Of a stretch of 64,000 bases of DNA, positions 36,299-47,079 are shown in pieces. The translations under genes and the position numbers were made by a program. The notes under the pieces were generated by a model. It was given only the letters and a program-made list of their open reading frames with translations, ran no database searches and had not been told where the DNA came from. Numbering within the stretch: position 1 is the first letter of the stretch; every line of letters starts with the position of its first letter. Source of the stretch: Thalassotalea atypica (GTDB taxonomy: Bacteria; Pseudomonadota; Gammaproteobacteria; Enterobacterales; Alteromonadaceae); assembly GCF_030295975.1 (NCBI RefSeq), contig NZ_AP027364.1, positions 2,852,001-2,916,000 of the forward strand, read 5' to 3'.

Positions 36299-39037
36299 TT
36301 AAAAATCGACAGAAGTTTTTTCAAATTTAGAAGCAAAGCTGCTCAATGTATTATGTTCTTTCACTTCATCATGCGGAATAAGCAAGTATTTCCACTCTTT
36401 ACCACTATTCTTTTGTAAATATTGAGATGCGTTCTCACACCACTTAGCGCCAGATTTAGCTTTTTCGGTTACTTCTTCATTCCATGAACCATCTTCATTT
36501 CTATGTTGAGTACTCTTGGTTTCAATCATATAAACAGCATTAGACGTTTCAGCAACAAAATCTGGTACATATTCAGGGTGTTCAGTCCCCATTTTATAGT
36601 ACATTTTGAATTGACCTTTAGCAGGCTTGAACCACTTTTCAGCATCTCGTTCTACTATGACAGAAAATCGACGTTCCGTATCAGAGTCAAATTTCACAAT
36701 AGGGTAAAGACATTTAGCGAAGTTACCGAAGAGCATTTGTTTAATTTTGGCAACTTCTTTTACTGTATCTCTAAAGCTATGAATATCCTGCCCTTTGGTT
36801 GCAGTGTACGAACAACCTTTTAAGGTAGTGAAACCACTTCTTACTTCAACTTCATACTCAGTTGCATCTTCATAAAAGTGCTTATCCATTTGCGAATGAA
36901 TATTTTTAGCAATTGCGTCACTTTGGTTTTGAAGTACGTTTTCTACATCCTTATCATCTTGTAGATAGCCTTTTAAGTGCTCTACTACTTGTTGTGATAA
37001 ATCATGAAGAATTTCTGCATGTTCATCATAAGAAATATCATCGTAGTTAAAGAGCTTTTTCAAAATGTAATTTTCTTTTATTGGTTCATAGTTACCTGTA
37101 TCACCTTCACCAATTTCAGTTTGTTGGTTCGTTTGTAAACTTTGACTTACCAACTCTCTATCTTGCGGGTTAAATTTCAAGCCTGAAACATCAAGAGTGA
37201 ATGGGCGGTAACCATTACTGACTTCACCTTTTGGAGTAACAATTACACGCGGAATATCAATGGTGTTGTTCACAACAAGCTCAGTCGCTTTTTCTATTAC
37301 TTTTCCAACATTCACGTTACCTTGTTCATCAATTAATGTTTGTTGAACATTTGATAACTGTTCAGTAACTGCTTTAGTGATTTTTTCTTGTAATTCAGCG
37401 TCTAATAGAGAGCTACTGGTAGGAGCTTGTGAAGGTTTATGTTGAAACTGTTTAATAACATCCAAAGTAACTTGTGCAATAGTTTTTTCTGCAACACCAT
37501 CAAATTGTGGTACTGATGCAGTACTTGAATTATAAGTAGTACCAGCACTACCAACTGGGGTATTACCTGATATCAAATTTTCAACATTTGAACCAACAAT
37601 AACACTTTCTTTTGCTTGTTCGTCTTCAGGACGTTCTAAAATGAGCTGTTTTAATCGTAAAGGGTTTTCAGGATCATTGGCAGCATCAACAATTTCTTGA
37701 AACTTGTCATGTGCAACAATACTCAAACGGTCAACCGCTTCAACACCAGTTCGCTTACCATAAGGTAAACGTAAACCACGACCTATCGATTGTTCTATAA
37801 GTGTTCGTGCGTTAGCTGCCCTAAGTGGAACTATCGTATAAAGGTTAGTAACATCCCAACCTTCTTTAAGCATATTTACATGTATTACTATTTCAGTTTT
37901 TTCTTCAACACTTTCAACAGCAAGTAATCTTGCGATCATCTCGTCTTCAGCAGCACCCGATTTACTACTATCGACTTGAATAACCTTACCCTTATAGCGC
38001 TCGTCAAATACATCTTCTAGCTTAGTTAACAACTCACTCGCATGGGTTGTATCCCTTGCAATAACTAACATGAAAGGTTTAACGACTTTAACTTCGTTTA
38101 CATTAGCGTAAGTCAATAATTCAACTTTTGTTGCCTCATGTAATCGAATACCGTCCATTAGCTTAATTGTTTCTAATTGATCTTTACTATGCTGGCTAGC
38201 GTCGAAATTTCGTTGTGTTACAACAGCAGGTTCTTTCACAAAACCATCATCCATTGCACGTGCTAATGGGTAATCTACAATGACATTTTTAAATGGTGCT
38301 GGTTTACCTGAGCCACCTTTCTTCTCAACAAATGGTGTCGCTGTTAGCTCTAAACCAAATATTGGTTTTAATTCATTAATAGCCTTAACGCCGGCACTTG
38401 CACGATAGCGGTGAGATTCATCCATTAAGAGCACTAAATCAGGTAATTTGGCTAAATGGTTAAAGTAACTATCACCGATATATTCTGATAAGCGTTTAAT
38501 CTTAGGTGCTTTACCGCCTCTAACTTCTGAGTTTATTTTAGAGATATTGAATACATTAATCGTAACATTACCAAACATATCATCCATGTACTGGGCACCA
38601 CGTTGTTGATAATTGTCTCCAGTAATAACTTCTGGAGGATAATTAGCAAACTCAGCAATCCCTTTAAATACATACTTTGCTGAATCAGGAGAAAAATCAG
38701 CTATTAGCTTATTATAAATAGTGAGATTAGGAGCAAGTACAAAGAAATTTCTGATGCCGAAAGCTTGATAAAGGTACGCAATAAAAGCTCCCATCAGCCT
38801 TGTTTTACCTACACCTGTAGCTAGAGCAAAACATAATGAAGGGAATTCACGCTCAAAGTCTTCTAATGTAGTAAACTCTGCCTTTAAAGTGTCTAATAAT
38901 GCAGGCACATCGTGTTTATGGTCTAAAAGCCTTTCATCCGTAGCATCAATTGCTTTTGCTAATGCCTCTAAAGATTCTCTCTGAGGCGCTCTTAAACTTA
39001 AGCGACCAGTAATAGAGTTTAATGTTCTTGTATCCAT
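36299..39037 (-). CDS. res: Type III restriction-like Res subunit (DEAD/DEAH helicase-nuclease)
   Basis: This is a 912-residue protein. Walker A is ATGVGKT (73-79), motif II is DESH (206-209), motif III is ELTATP and motif VI is EQSIGRGLRLP. Near residue 830-855, YVPDFV...YMIETK is a PD-(D/E)XK nuclease. This is the plan of type III restriction Res subunits: ATP-driven translocation followed by cleavage. It is the last gene of a six-gene operon, 23 bp after the second Mod gene. A conserved segment before the nuclease has no motif I recognise. Confidence 0.88.
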   Translation of the reverse strand: MDTRTLNSITGRLSLRAPQRESLEALAKAIDATDERLLDHKHDVPALLDTLKAEFTTLEDFEREFPSLCFALATGVGKTRLMGAFIAYLYQAFGIRNFFVLAPNLTIYNKLIADFSPDSAKYVFKGIAEFANYPPEVITGDNYQQRGAQYMDDMFGNVTINVFNISKINSEVRGGKAPKIKRLSEYIGDSYFNHLAKLPDLVLLMDESHRYRASAGVKAINELKPIFGLELTATPFVEKKGGSGKPAPFKNVIVDYPLARAMDDGFVKEPAVVTQRNFDASQHSKDQLETIKLMDGIRLHEATKVELLTYANVNEVKVVKPFMLVIARDTTHASELLTKLEDVFDERYKGKVIQVDSSKSGAAEDEMIARLLAVESVEEKTEIVIHVNMLKEGWDVTNLYTIVPLRAANARTLIEQSIGRGLRLPYGKRTGVEAVDRLSIVAHDKFQEIVDAANDPENPLRLKQLILERPEDEQAKESVIVGSNVENLISGNTPVGSAGTTYNSSTASVPQFDGVAEKTIAQVTLDVIKQFQHKPSQAPTSSSLLDAELQEKITKAVTEQLSNVQQTLIDEQGNVNVGKVIEKATELVVNNTIDIPRVIVTPKGEVSNGYRPFTLDVSGLKFNPQDRELVSQSLQTNQQTEIGEGDTGNYEPIKENYILKKLFNYDDISYDEHAEILHDLSQQVVEHLKGYLQDDKDVENVLQNQSDAIAKNIHSQMDKHFYEDATEYEVEVRSGFTTLKGCSYTATKGQDIHSFRDTVKEVAKIKQMLFGNFAKCLYPIVKFDSDTERRFSVIVERDAEKWFKPAKGQFKMYYKMGTEHPEYVPDFVAETSNAVYMIETKSTQHRNEDGSWNEEVTEKAKSGAKWCENASQYLQKNSGKEWKYLLIPHDEVKEHNTLSSFASKFEKTSVDF

Positions 39038-39060
39038 TTTATTATCCTTAATTTTTATTA

Positions 39061-40773
39061 TTAGTCGCTAAAAACTGTATCAATGTCTTGATCTAACTCA
39101 TCAGCCATCGGTAAATTTTTTACATTTAAACTGTAATCATCATGCGCCCACTCACAGCGATTAAGCACCATCTTAGGTATCTTCTTAATGGTTAAGTTAG
39201 CAAATTGGTCTGGGTTACAGCGAAATGCGGTACAACAAACCAATAGCGTTCTATCACTACCTACCGCTTCGGAAAGTTGTTCTAATTTTTCGATGGAAAG
39301 GTTTTGTGTGGTAACCGTAATAAAGTCAGTTTCAGTGGAATAACCATGATTCCACCATTCAGTTTCTGACGGTGAATAAGTAAAGCCTTCTAACTTACAT
39401 ATCGCTTCAGCTAACATTTCAGGTTTATAGTCTTTATTGATAACCCAGTTGTCCCATTGATCTTTTTCTAACAGTGAAGGAGCTAGGCTGTAATAGCGGA
39501 AACCGCCACCACCTTGCCAATCCACTGCCTTAGATATGCCGTCTTGGTCAACTCCGTCTATTATTCTTTTAAACCGAGGTATAATATGACTGTGACAATG
39601 TTCGCCTAATTCAATAGTTATCCATTTACGACCTAACTTATGAGCAGTTGCTGCCGTACTACCTGAACCACCGAAAGAATCTAAGACTAAGTCACCTTTA
39701 TCAGTGGACATCTCCAAAACTCGTTTAAGAAGTGCTTCTGGCTTTTTGCCATTTGGGAATTTTACTCCACCCTCTTTATGTAAATTATTGGATAATAAGT
39801 CATCCCACAAAGTTGACAGAGCTTGTGCTGTAACAGTTTCACCATCAATAAGCTTAGTTTTTGATGAATAAAAAATTAATTGCTCCCCATTGAGAAAATA
39901 GATGTCACTACTGCCTTCCCTTTCAGCTTTAAAAACAATATTTTTATTCTCTTTAGAGAGACGGAGTTGTTCTTTAGCAGCCGCAGCAACATCCTTTTCC
40001 GCAATTCGTGCTGTACGAACAACCCTTCTAGGCTCTGCAAGAACAAACTTCTCAATTTCACTTTCGTATTTAGCACCTAACTCTTTTTTTAGTAATTTTT
40101 TTTCAATCCCTTTAAAACTAGCAAATGCTTCAGCAATAGGTTCAAGCCTCCACGTACTATAATCATCCTCGAAATTACTTATATATTTAGAGTAACGACT
40201 ATCTCTATCTGTTTTGACATATAGCTTGTTAGGTTTCCAGCTACTTTTATTCTTAGCATAAATAATTACAAAGCTCGTTGTACTTACCAATCCTGGGTTC
40301 ACTGATTTGGGTCCAGATACCGAACTTTGTTTAAAGGTTGATATGTAAGTTCTGTTACTTCTTCCAAAAATTTCATCTAATAGAACTATAATGTAAGCTA
40401 ATTCATTATCATCGATATGTATAAAAAACGTACCGTCATCAGATAAAAGCTTATGAAGAACTTCTATACGACTTTTCATTAAATTAAGCCAAAGGGAGTG
40501 CTCTACTCCATCATCATAATGCTCAAATGCTTGCTGGGTATTAAAAGGAGGGTCGATATAAATACACTTTACTCTGCCTGTATACTCTTGCTCTAAAGCT
40601 TTTAATGCCAATAAATTATCACCAAAAATTAATTTATTATCAAAAATATCATTTTCATTTACTTTATGAGATGCGTGATAAGATTTACTCGGATCTTCAA
40701 GTAAAATTCTTGGTTCCAGTTTAGGACGCTGGTTTTTCCCAACCCATGTAAGTTCTAGTTTTGTATGACTCAT
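39061..40773 (-). CDS. mod: Type III-like DNA adenine methyltransferase, copy 1 (Mod)
   Basis: This is a 570-residue beta-class methyltransferase: catalytic motif IV DPPFN (74-78), then a variable target-recognition region (about 140-340), then SAM-binding motif I DSFGGSGST (365-373). The C-terminal part from residue 415 is nearly identical to that of the neighbouring copy. It has one base in common with the end of that gene (ATGA-type overlap), which implies coupled translation. With Res it should form a Mod-Res complex; adenine N6 is the expected target base. The recognition sequence cannot be predicted. Confidence 0.9.
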   Translation of the reverse strand: MSHTKLELTWVGKNQRPKLEPRILLEDPSKSYHASHKVNENDIFDNKLIFGDNLLALKALEQEYTGRVKCIYIDPPFNTQQAFEHYDDGVEHSLWLNLMKSRIEVLHKLLSDDGTFFIHIDDNELAYIIVLLDEIFGRSNRTYISTFKQSSVSGPKSVNPGLVSTTSFVIIYAKNKSSWKPNKLYVKTDRDSRYSKYISNFEDDYSTWRLEPIAEAFASFKGIEKKLLKKELGAKYESEIEKFVLAEPRRVVRTARIAEKDVAAAAKEQLRLSKENKNIVFKAEREGSSDIYFLNGEQLIFYSSKTKLIDGETVTAQALSTLWDDLLSNNLHKEGGVKFPNGKKPEALLKRVLEMSTDKGDLVLDSFGGSGSTAATAHKLGRKWITIELGEHCHSHIIPRFKRIIDGVDQDGISKAVDWQGGGGFRYYSLAPSLLEKDQWDNWVINKDYKPEMLAEAICKLEGFTYSPSETEWWNHGYSTETDFITVTTQNLSIEKLEQLSEAVGSDRTLLVCCTAFRCNPDQFANLTIKKIPKMVLNRCEWAHDDYSLNVKNLPMADELDQDIDTVFSD

Positions 40774-42401
40774 TAAATATCTAATCCTATTTGTTCATCA
40801 GTATCATCAGCCATCGGCAAGTTTTGTACATTTAAACTGTAATCATCGTGCGCCCATTCACAGCGATTAAGCACCATCTTAGGTATCTTCTTAATCGTTA
40901 AATTAGCAAATTGGTCTGGGTTGCAGCGAAATGCGGTACAACAAACCAATAGCGTTCTATCACTACCTACCGCTTCGGAAAGTTGCTCTAATTTTTCGAT
41001 AGAAAGGTTTTGTGTGGTAACCGTAATAAAGTCTGTCTCAGTTGAATAACCATGATTCCACCATTCAGTTTCTGAGGGTGAATAAGTAAAGCCTTCTAAC
41101 TTACATATCGCTTCAGCTAACATTTCTGGTTTATAGTCTTTATTGATTACCCAGTTGTCCCACTGATCTTTTTCTAACAGTGAAGGAGCTAAACTGTAAT
41201 AGCGGAAGCCACCACCACCTTGCCAATTAACTGCTTTAGAAATACCACCTTGATCTTCACCATCAATAACTTTTTGCATGCGAGGAATAATGTGAGTGTG
41301 GCAGTGATCACCAAGCTCAACCATGATCCACTTACGTCCCATTTTATGAGCTACAGCACCTGTTGTTCCTGAGCCACCAAATGAATCTAGAACAATGTCT
41401 CCTTTATTAGTAGACATTTCAATAATTCTGTCTAATAACGGTTCTGGTTTGGGTGTATCAAATGGAACTACATCCCTGTGCAAGGTTTTTAAATGAGCTT
41501 TAGACTGTCTCGATGTTTGAACATCACACCAAATTGTCGGATATGGTTTAGTCGGATTTAAAGGGGCATATTCCCTTGTATACGGAATCCACTTTTCATC
41601 TCTCAACTTCCAAACTAACTCTTTCCGTTCAACAAGCTCACTGACTCTTGCTTGCCCGCATGCCCATCTAGCATCCTGGCCATCATCGTGAACAGGGTAA
41701 ATCTCTGTACCATCTGGAGCTGTTATTGGAAAATACATCGATGGTCTGTCTTTACGAAGACTACTTTTTCCATTTTTTTTCAACAAACGGTCCCTATATG
41801 GCCTAGATGACTCTTCATCCGGTTTGCGGTAAGCGTCTAATATACTTGAATCTGGTTTTTGTTTTAATTTACATACATCTGCATCACTTGCGTAGCAAAG
41901 TATATAATCGTGATCAGAGTAAAAAGGTTTTTTATTTTCACTAGGACTATCAACCTTCTGCCATATAAAATTGGTTATAAAGTTAGAGCGCCCAAAGATT
42001 TCATCCATCATCACTTTTAAATATGCGTGCTCATTGTCATCACAATGGACCCAAATAACACCATCTCTACTTAATAGCTTTTTTAAAATAGTTAATCGAT
42101 CTTTCATAAGAGATAACCATAACGAATGTTCGATTCCGTCATCATAATGCTCAAATGCTTGTTTAGTATTGAAGGGGGGGTCTATATAAATACATTTAAT
42201 TTTACCGGAAAACTCACTTTCTAACGCTTTCAATGCTAATAAGTTATCTCCAAAAATAAGCTTGTTATCGAAAATATCGCTTTCAGCTATTTTGTGGTTT
42301 GCATGATATGATTTAACTGTGTTTTCCAATAATATCCTAGGCTCCAGCCTTGGGGACGTGTCTTTACCAATCCAAGTAAGTTCTAATTTCGTATTATTCA
42401 T
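40773..42401 (-). CDS. mod: Type III-like DNA adenine methyltransferase, copy 2 (Mod)
   Basis: This is a 542-residue paralogue of the next gene: DPPFN (74-78) and DSFGGSGTT (339-347), with the same N-terminal 140 and C-terminal 170 residues but an unrelated central target-recognition region (about 145-320). Both catalytic motifs are intact. Two Mod genes with different recognition domains and one Res suggest either two specificities or a mixed Mod dimer. It follows the AIPR gene after 8 bp. Confidence 0.9.
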   Translation of the reverse strand: MNNTKLELTWIGKDTSPRLEPRILLENTVKSYHANHKIAESDIFDNKLIFGDNLLALKALESEFSGKIKCIYIDPPFNTKQAFEHYDDGIEHSLWLSLMKDRLTILKKLLSRDGVIWVHCDDNEHAYLKVMMDEIFGRSNFITNFIWQKVDSPSENKKPFYSDHDYILCYASDADVCKLKQKPDSSILDAYRKPDEESSRPYRDRLLKKNGKSSLRKDRPSMYFPITAPDGTEIYPVHDDGQDARWACGQARVSELVERKELVWKLRDEKWIPYTREYAPLNPTKPYPTIWCDVQTSRQSKAHLKTLHRDVVPFDTPKPEPLLDRIIEMSTNKGDIVLDSFGGSGTTGAVAHKMGRKWIMVELGDHCHTHIIPRMQKVIDGEDQGGISKAVNWQGGGGFRYYSLAPSLLEKDQWDNWVINKDYKPEMLAEAICKLEGFTYSPSETEWWNHGYSTETDFITVTTQNLSIEKLEQLSEAVGSDRTLLVCCTAFRCNPDQFANLTIKKIPKMVLNRCEWAHDDYSLNVQNLPMADDTDEQIGLDI

Positions 42402-42409
42402 TTCAATTC

Positions 42410-44218
42410 CTATAACTGCACTGACTTACCGGATAAGCAATTAGTTAAATTTTGATTATATGGGTCACTGTAATCTATGCGAGCTTGAAGCTTAATCACA
42501 TTTTGGTCTTGAGTTAACCCTTGATATTTGATCGCTACATTTTGTATTAATTTTGTAGTATCTGATAGCCTTTTAAAAAATGCGTGATGAGCTGAACCTA
42601 GTCCGTCAATAAGGTATTGATCCGCAAATTTTTGTCGTAATTCATCAAAAGAGCCACTGATTGTTGCCTTGATATCTTCCTTTGTTAGAATTACATCACC
42701 GCAAATTTTACTATTAAAACTTTTCATTAAAATACTTGCCATAGCATAGTTACAGTGCCTATAAACTAGCTTTTCAGGACTAGGACTAGATCTCTCTGCA
42801 ATAAGTAGCAACTCAATAATCACGGAATATACATAAACGGCATTAATTGCTTTACTGCCCGACAAGTCAGCTTTAAATATGCCTTTATATACGTCAGACT
42901 CATAATTAACGAACTGGCTCGGTTCAGTCTTAAGGCGCACAGGGAAAGTAATATCTTTTTCTAAACAGGCTAAAGCTTTAGACAATGTCTCAATTTCTAT
43001 AATAGGTATATTTTTAGATAGTTGGCGTTGAGGGCGATAATGGTACTCAACACCATATAATGCTATTTCTTGCCTCAACTTTTCTTGATTGTCATCTAGA
43101 GCAGCAAAGTTAGATAGGTCAACTGGGTTCTGCAAGTTACGAGCTTTTGTGACTTGTTTATGAAAGCTGTCTGAACCAGTATTTATGAGTGTTAACATTA
43201 CCTGAGCACTATCAATATTGGCACCTGGATTTTCTTTTAAAAATTGGGCTGTTGTTGAAATGGTTTGTGCGCCATTTACAACAGACATACCAGTAACTTC
43301 AAACTCTCTAGTTGTTTTGTTATCTCTAGATTTGGAACGTTGTTTAACAGAATTACCTACAACTGTAATACCATTATTAAGATACAGAAAATGCTCCGGT
43401 TCATTCAATAAAGTATTCTTAATTGCAGAATTAACGCCTCTACGTCCTGTCCCTATAAAATACCTAATATTCTTTTCATAGAAACTTCTTCCATGCTTTT
43501 CATGTAATTTAACTAAATCCTTTAAATTAACGATTCCGAATACTGTTTTTTTAGGTGTTTCACTTAAACGATATTTTTGTATTTTTATTCTATCATTTAC
43601 TAGCTTTATGGCACTTTCATCACGTAATGTTTGTTCTACATTAGTTGGGCCAAAATCTACATAGGCTAGTTGTAATTGCTCTTCACCATCATCAATTTCA
43701 GCTTGAACTACTCGCTTTATTTCATTTTGAGCTTGTATGGAAATACCGTCACCAGTGTATGCAATAACTAGCTTTATTTGATCACATTCATCAAGCGCTT
43801 TTTCAATTGCAGGGATAAGCTTCTTCACGTTTGCATTAAACGAATCAAAATCTTTATTAATAATCAGTTTTACACCGCTAAGAAAAGATTGAGCTTCAGC
43901 CAACTGAAATTGTTCTGCGCCCTTTAATTTTGATTGTACTATATATAGTGTTTTGTCTAACTCATTGTAATAAATAGCATCAATACCGTTATCGTTATAA
44001 TCATCGACAACAGCTTGTGAGGCAGTTTTTGGGTTGGCATCGAATAATGCTTGTAATGCAAATGCACTAAAGGCTCTGGAAATTTGTTTATCTTGTTTAT
44101 TATCAGTATTAGCGTTGCCTAATAAAGGCGGGAGATATTGAACAAATCTTTCTTGTAATAATTTTTTTAATGCAACTAACATTGGTTTTTGAATTGCTGG
44201 CACTACTTCACACTCCAT
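42410..44218 (-). CDS. AIPR-family (abortive infection phage resistance) nuclease-like protein
   Basis: This is a 602-residue protein. The N-terminal part has GIDAIYYN (Asp80) and IVQSKLK (95-99), a PD-(D/E)XK D...QxK core. The AIPR signature follows: FIGTGRRGVNSAI, YLNNGIT and VVNGAQT (about 250-325). AIPR proteins occur in abortive-infection and other phage-defence loci and are presumed nucleases. The gene overlaps the helicase gene upstream by 16 bp, so production is linked. Its place in a restriction-modification operon is unusual. Confidence 0.88.
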   Translation of the reverse strand: MECEVVPAIQKPMLVALKKLLQERFVQYLPPLLGNANTDNKQDKQISRAFSAFALQALFDANPKTASQAVVDDYNDNGIDAIYYNELDKTLYIVQSKLKGAEQFQLAEAQSFLSGVKLIINKDFDSFNANVKKLIPAIEKALDECDQIKLVIAYTGDGISIQAQNEIKRVVQAEIDDGEEQLQLAYVDFGPTNVEQTLRDESAIKLVNDRIKIQKYRLSETPKKTVFGIVNLKDLVKLHEKHGRSFYEKNIRYFIGTGRRGVNSAIKNTLLNEPEHFLYLNNGITVVGNSVKQRSKSRDNKTTREFEVTGMSVVNGAQTISTTAQFLKENPGANIDSAQVMLTLINTGSDSFHKQVTKARNLQNPVDLSNFAALDDNQEKLRQEIALYGVEYHYRPQRQLSKNIPIIEIETLSKALACLEKDITFPVRLKTEPSQFVNYESDVYKGIFKADLSGSKAINAVYVYSVIIELLLIAERSSPSPEKLVYRHCNYAMASILMKSFNSKICGDVILTKEDIKATISGSFDELRQKFADQYLIDGLGSAHHAFFKRLSDTTKLIQNVAIKYQGLTQDQNVIKLQARIDYSDPYNQNLTNCLSGKSVQL

Positions 44219-47079
44219 TGAATTGTAAATAAACTTTCTATTTCCGTTTTTTTACTTAATTTTGCTTCTAAATTGTCGATCAACTCTTCTCTTCGTTCAT
44301 CAACTTCATCTTGTTTGTCAAAAAGCTCTTTACGGCTTTTATTTCTTAAACTCTCTAATTTTCGTTGCTGTTTTTGCATTGATAATTTTTCTTCTAGAGT
44401 CGCGGCTATTTTGGCCTCTCTTCTGACTTGCTTAATTTCTTTATCTAATTCTTTAATCGTTTGCTCTAAACCTTCTTTTAAATCATCAGCCCATGAATCA
44501 AGCTTTATTACTTCTTGTTCAAAAAAGGTTAAATTTCTGTCGTTCACATTTTTGGTGGTTTTGTTACGATCATCATTTAATATTGATTCCAGTATATTTT
44601 CTGTCTCTTCTGACGGCTTAATTACTGAATTATGTTGTTCCATAACGGCAGATAGCTGCATTAACTTTTGAGTTACTTCACTAGAGATAATATTGTTATT
44701 TTCATCTATTGCAGCAAATAGTAAGTAATCTTCATTACGTTCAAGAGATTCAATTGAAAACTTCTGTAATGTTAATGTTCCTGACTTACCCACTAAACCT
44801 TTAACCATCGAAACTTTGGCTTCGTGATTACTATAATCAAAAGTAATATGAGCATTATCTAATGAGAGGCTTTTAGCATTTTCGATTGCCCATTCACCAA
44901 GAGGGTGAGTTAAACGATATGTATAGGTGTGAGGTAGCAAAGCCTCATTACTTTTCTTATTTCGACGTATTAGCTGATATTTACCTGTTGGTGACTCGGC
45001 CAATGGAGAGTTAAGCTCGAAACTATGCTCTTGCTCATTAAAGACGGCATGATCTTTTAGCTGAAATTTTGATAATGCCCAAAACCACCTTCCAATTTTA
45101 TCTAAACGTTGGTTTGCTGCATCTAATTGAATTTTTAAAAGATCATGAATATCTTCATCAAAGTTATCTAGCAATAGCTGGCGAGTTTGAGTCATTTTCT
45201 CGTTGATATCTTTTTCTAGTTCTTTTCTTAATTGCGAAAAAGCAGACTCAATTTGATCTGGCGTTCGGCAATTGTCATAGATAAATTGAATTCGTTTTTC
45301 GAAATCAACACCTGACTCAATGCTACCTAATATGTCATCTGAAGCGCCAAATACACCGTCAAACAAGTGAAATTTTTCGGTTAGTAATTCTAAAACTCGT
45401 TGATCAGCTTTATTTGATTCATTTAAAAAGTTTATAACAACTACATCAAATTTTTGGCCATATCGATGACACCGTCCAATTCGTTGTTCAACACGCTGGG
45501 GGTTCCATGGAAGGTCATAATTTATAATTAAGGAACAAAATTGTAAGTTAACACCTTCAGCAGCAGCTTCTGTAGCTATCATTATTTCGGCTGAATTTTT
45601 GAAATAGTCGATAAGAGCAGATCGACGATCTATTTGAGCAGAGCCACTTACAATATCTGAATCTTTATTTTCATCACGCCAGTTTTGATATATTTCTGTT
45701 GCTAATGGCTTATTGTTGGTGCCACTGAATGTTACTATTTTATCGAGGTAGCCGTTAGCATTTAAGTAATTCTCTAGATATTCTTGAGTGCGTTTTGACT
45801 CAGTAAAAATAATTACTTTTCTAGGTGCTCCCATAAATTCCATTTGCTCGAAACCTTGAGATAAAGCGATGAGTAGTGCTTTAGCTTTACTATCGACTTT
45901 GATGTTACTTGCTTGATCTATGTAATATTCTAATTCAGCGATCTCAGAAGCTAATAACTGATGATCAATTTCACTTTCTTCAACCAATGGCTCTTCATAG
46001 TAATACTCATCAACATAATCTTGTTCAAGGTCATCGCCATCAGTTAATGATTCAATTAAATGCGTGTTAAGTATTTCGCCTGCTCTGAGTTTTTCTAATC
46101 GTTGTTTTATGGTACTCAAGGTATTTAATACAGCATAAGTACTAGAGGCTAATAGTTTTCTTAAAATTAGCCCGGTTAAATGACGCTGCCTTTTTGGTAG
46201 TGCATAACTTTCATCTTTTTCTAATAGAGAACTAATGCCATTATATAAATCTTGCTCTTGCGGAGAAGGCAGGAATGGAACAGTTAGCGTCTGTCTTTTG
46301 GTATAACGAACATACTCCAGTACATCTTTACGCAATGTTCTTTGGATGAAGGACTTTAGTCGAACTTGCAAGCTAGCTAGTGCTCTATCATTTTGCACGT
46401 ATTGTTGACGAAATGCTTTGTCATCACCAAACAAAGTATCATCTATAATAGTAGATAACCCGTATAGCTCCATCAAAGAATTTTGAATTGGGGTCGCTGT
46501 AAGTAAAAGTTTATTTCGGCCTTCAAATGTTCGCTTTAGAGCCTGCCCCATTTTATTGCTTTTTCGATGCGCATTTCTTAGTTTATGTGCTTCATCGAAA
46601 ACGACTATATCCCATGGTTCAATCAGTAGCTTCTCTTCCATTCGAACTGCAAAGTGATATGACACAATAGAAATACAACTTTGGGCCAAAGGATTATAAA
46701 CACCTTCTTTTTGAAGCTGTTTCCATGTTTTCGCATCTAATATTTGTGTTGGTAAATTGAATTTGTCTTTGAGTTCTTGTGCCCATTGCCTTCTCAATGA
46801 AGCAGGACAAATAATGAGTAACGTTCTTCTGCGTTCAGCCCAATATTGAGATAGTACAAGTCCTGCTTCAATTGTTTTACCTAAGCCTACTTCGTCAGCT
46901 AGCACTACACCTTTACTCAAAGGATTACTTAAAGCGAATAAAGCGGCATTTATTTGATGAGGGTTTAAATCAACACTTGCATCAAAAAGAGATTGAGACA
47001 ATCTATCAACACCATTCGATGCATGTTGTATTGTTAGTTCATGTGCAAAATACTTTGCTTGGTATGGAGTTATTTGCAT
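44203..47079 (-). CDS. SNF2-family helicase with C-terminal coiled coil
   Basis: This is a 958-residue protein. Motif I is DEVGLGKT (62-69), motif II DEAH (162-165), motif III LTATP and motif VI QRIGRCHRYGQ, the SNF2/RapA set. From about residue 850 a long charged coiled coil runs nearly to the end (EQTIKELDKEIKQVRREAK and on). Similar helicases serve DISARM and other defence systems as DNA translocases. It begins one base into the WYL gene stop (TAATG). It presumably couples DNA movement to the AIPR/Mod/Res proteins encoded after it. Confidence 0.88.
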   Translation of the reverse strand: MQITPYQAKYFAHELTIQHASNGVDRLSQSLFDASVDLNPHQINAALFALSNPLSKGVVLADEVGLGKTIEAGLVLSQYWAERRRTLLIICPASLRRQWAQELKDKFNLPTQILDAKTWKQLQKEGVYNPLAQSCISIVSYHFAVRMEEKLLIEPWDIVVFDEAHKLRNAHRKSNKMGQALKRTFEGRNKLLLTATPIQNSLMELYGLSTIIDDTLFGDDKAFRQQYVQNDRALASLQVRLKSFIQRTLRKDVLEYVRYTKRQTLTVPFLPSPQEQDLYNGISSLLEKDESYALPKRQRHLTGLILRKLLASSTYAVLNTLSTIKQRLEKLRAGEILNTHLIESLTDGDDLEQDYVDEYYYEEPLVEESEIDHQLLASEIAELEYYIDQASNIKVDSKAKALLIALSQGFEQMEFMGAPRKVIIFTESKRTQEYLENYLNANGYLDKIVTFSGTNNKPLATEIYQNWRDENKDSDIVSGSAQIDRRSALIDYFKNSAEIMIATEAAAEGVNLQFCSLIINYDLPWNPQRVEQRIGRCHRYGQKFDVVVINFLNESNKADQRVLELLTEKFHLFDGVFGASDDILGSIESGVDFEKRIQFIYDNCRTPDQIESAFSQLRKELEKDINEKMTQTRQLLLDNFDEDIHDLLKIQLDAANQRLDKIGRWFWALSKFQLKDHAVFNEQEHSFELNSPLAESPTGKYQLIRRNKKSNEALLPHTYTYRLTHPLGEWAIENAKSLSLDNAHITFDYSNHEAKVSMVKGLVGKSGTLTLQKFSIESLERNEDYLLFAAIDENNNIISSEVTQKLMQLSAVMEQHNSVIKPSEETENILESILNDDRNKTTKNVNDRNLTFFEQEVIKLDSWADDLKEGLEQTIKELDKEIKQVRREAKIAATLEEKLSMQKQQRKLESLRNKSRKELFDKQDEVDERREELIDNLEAKLSKKTEIESLFTIQWSVK

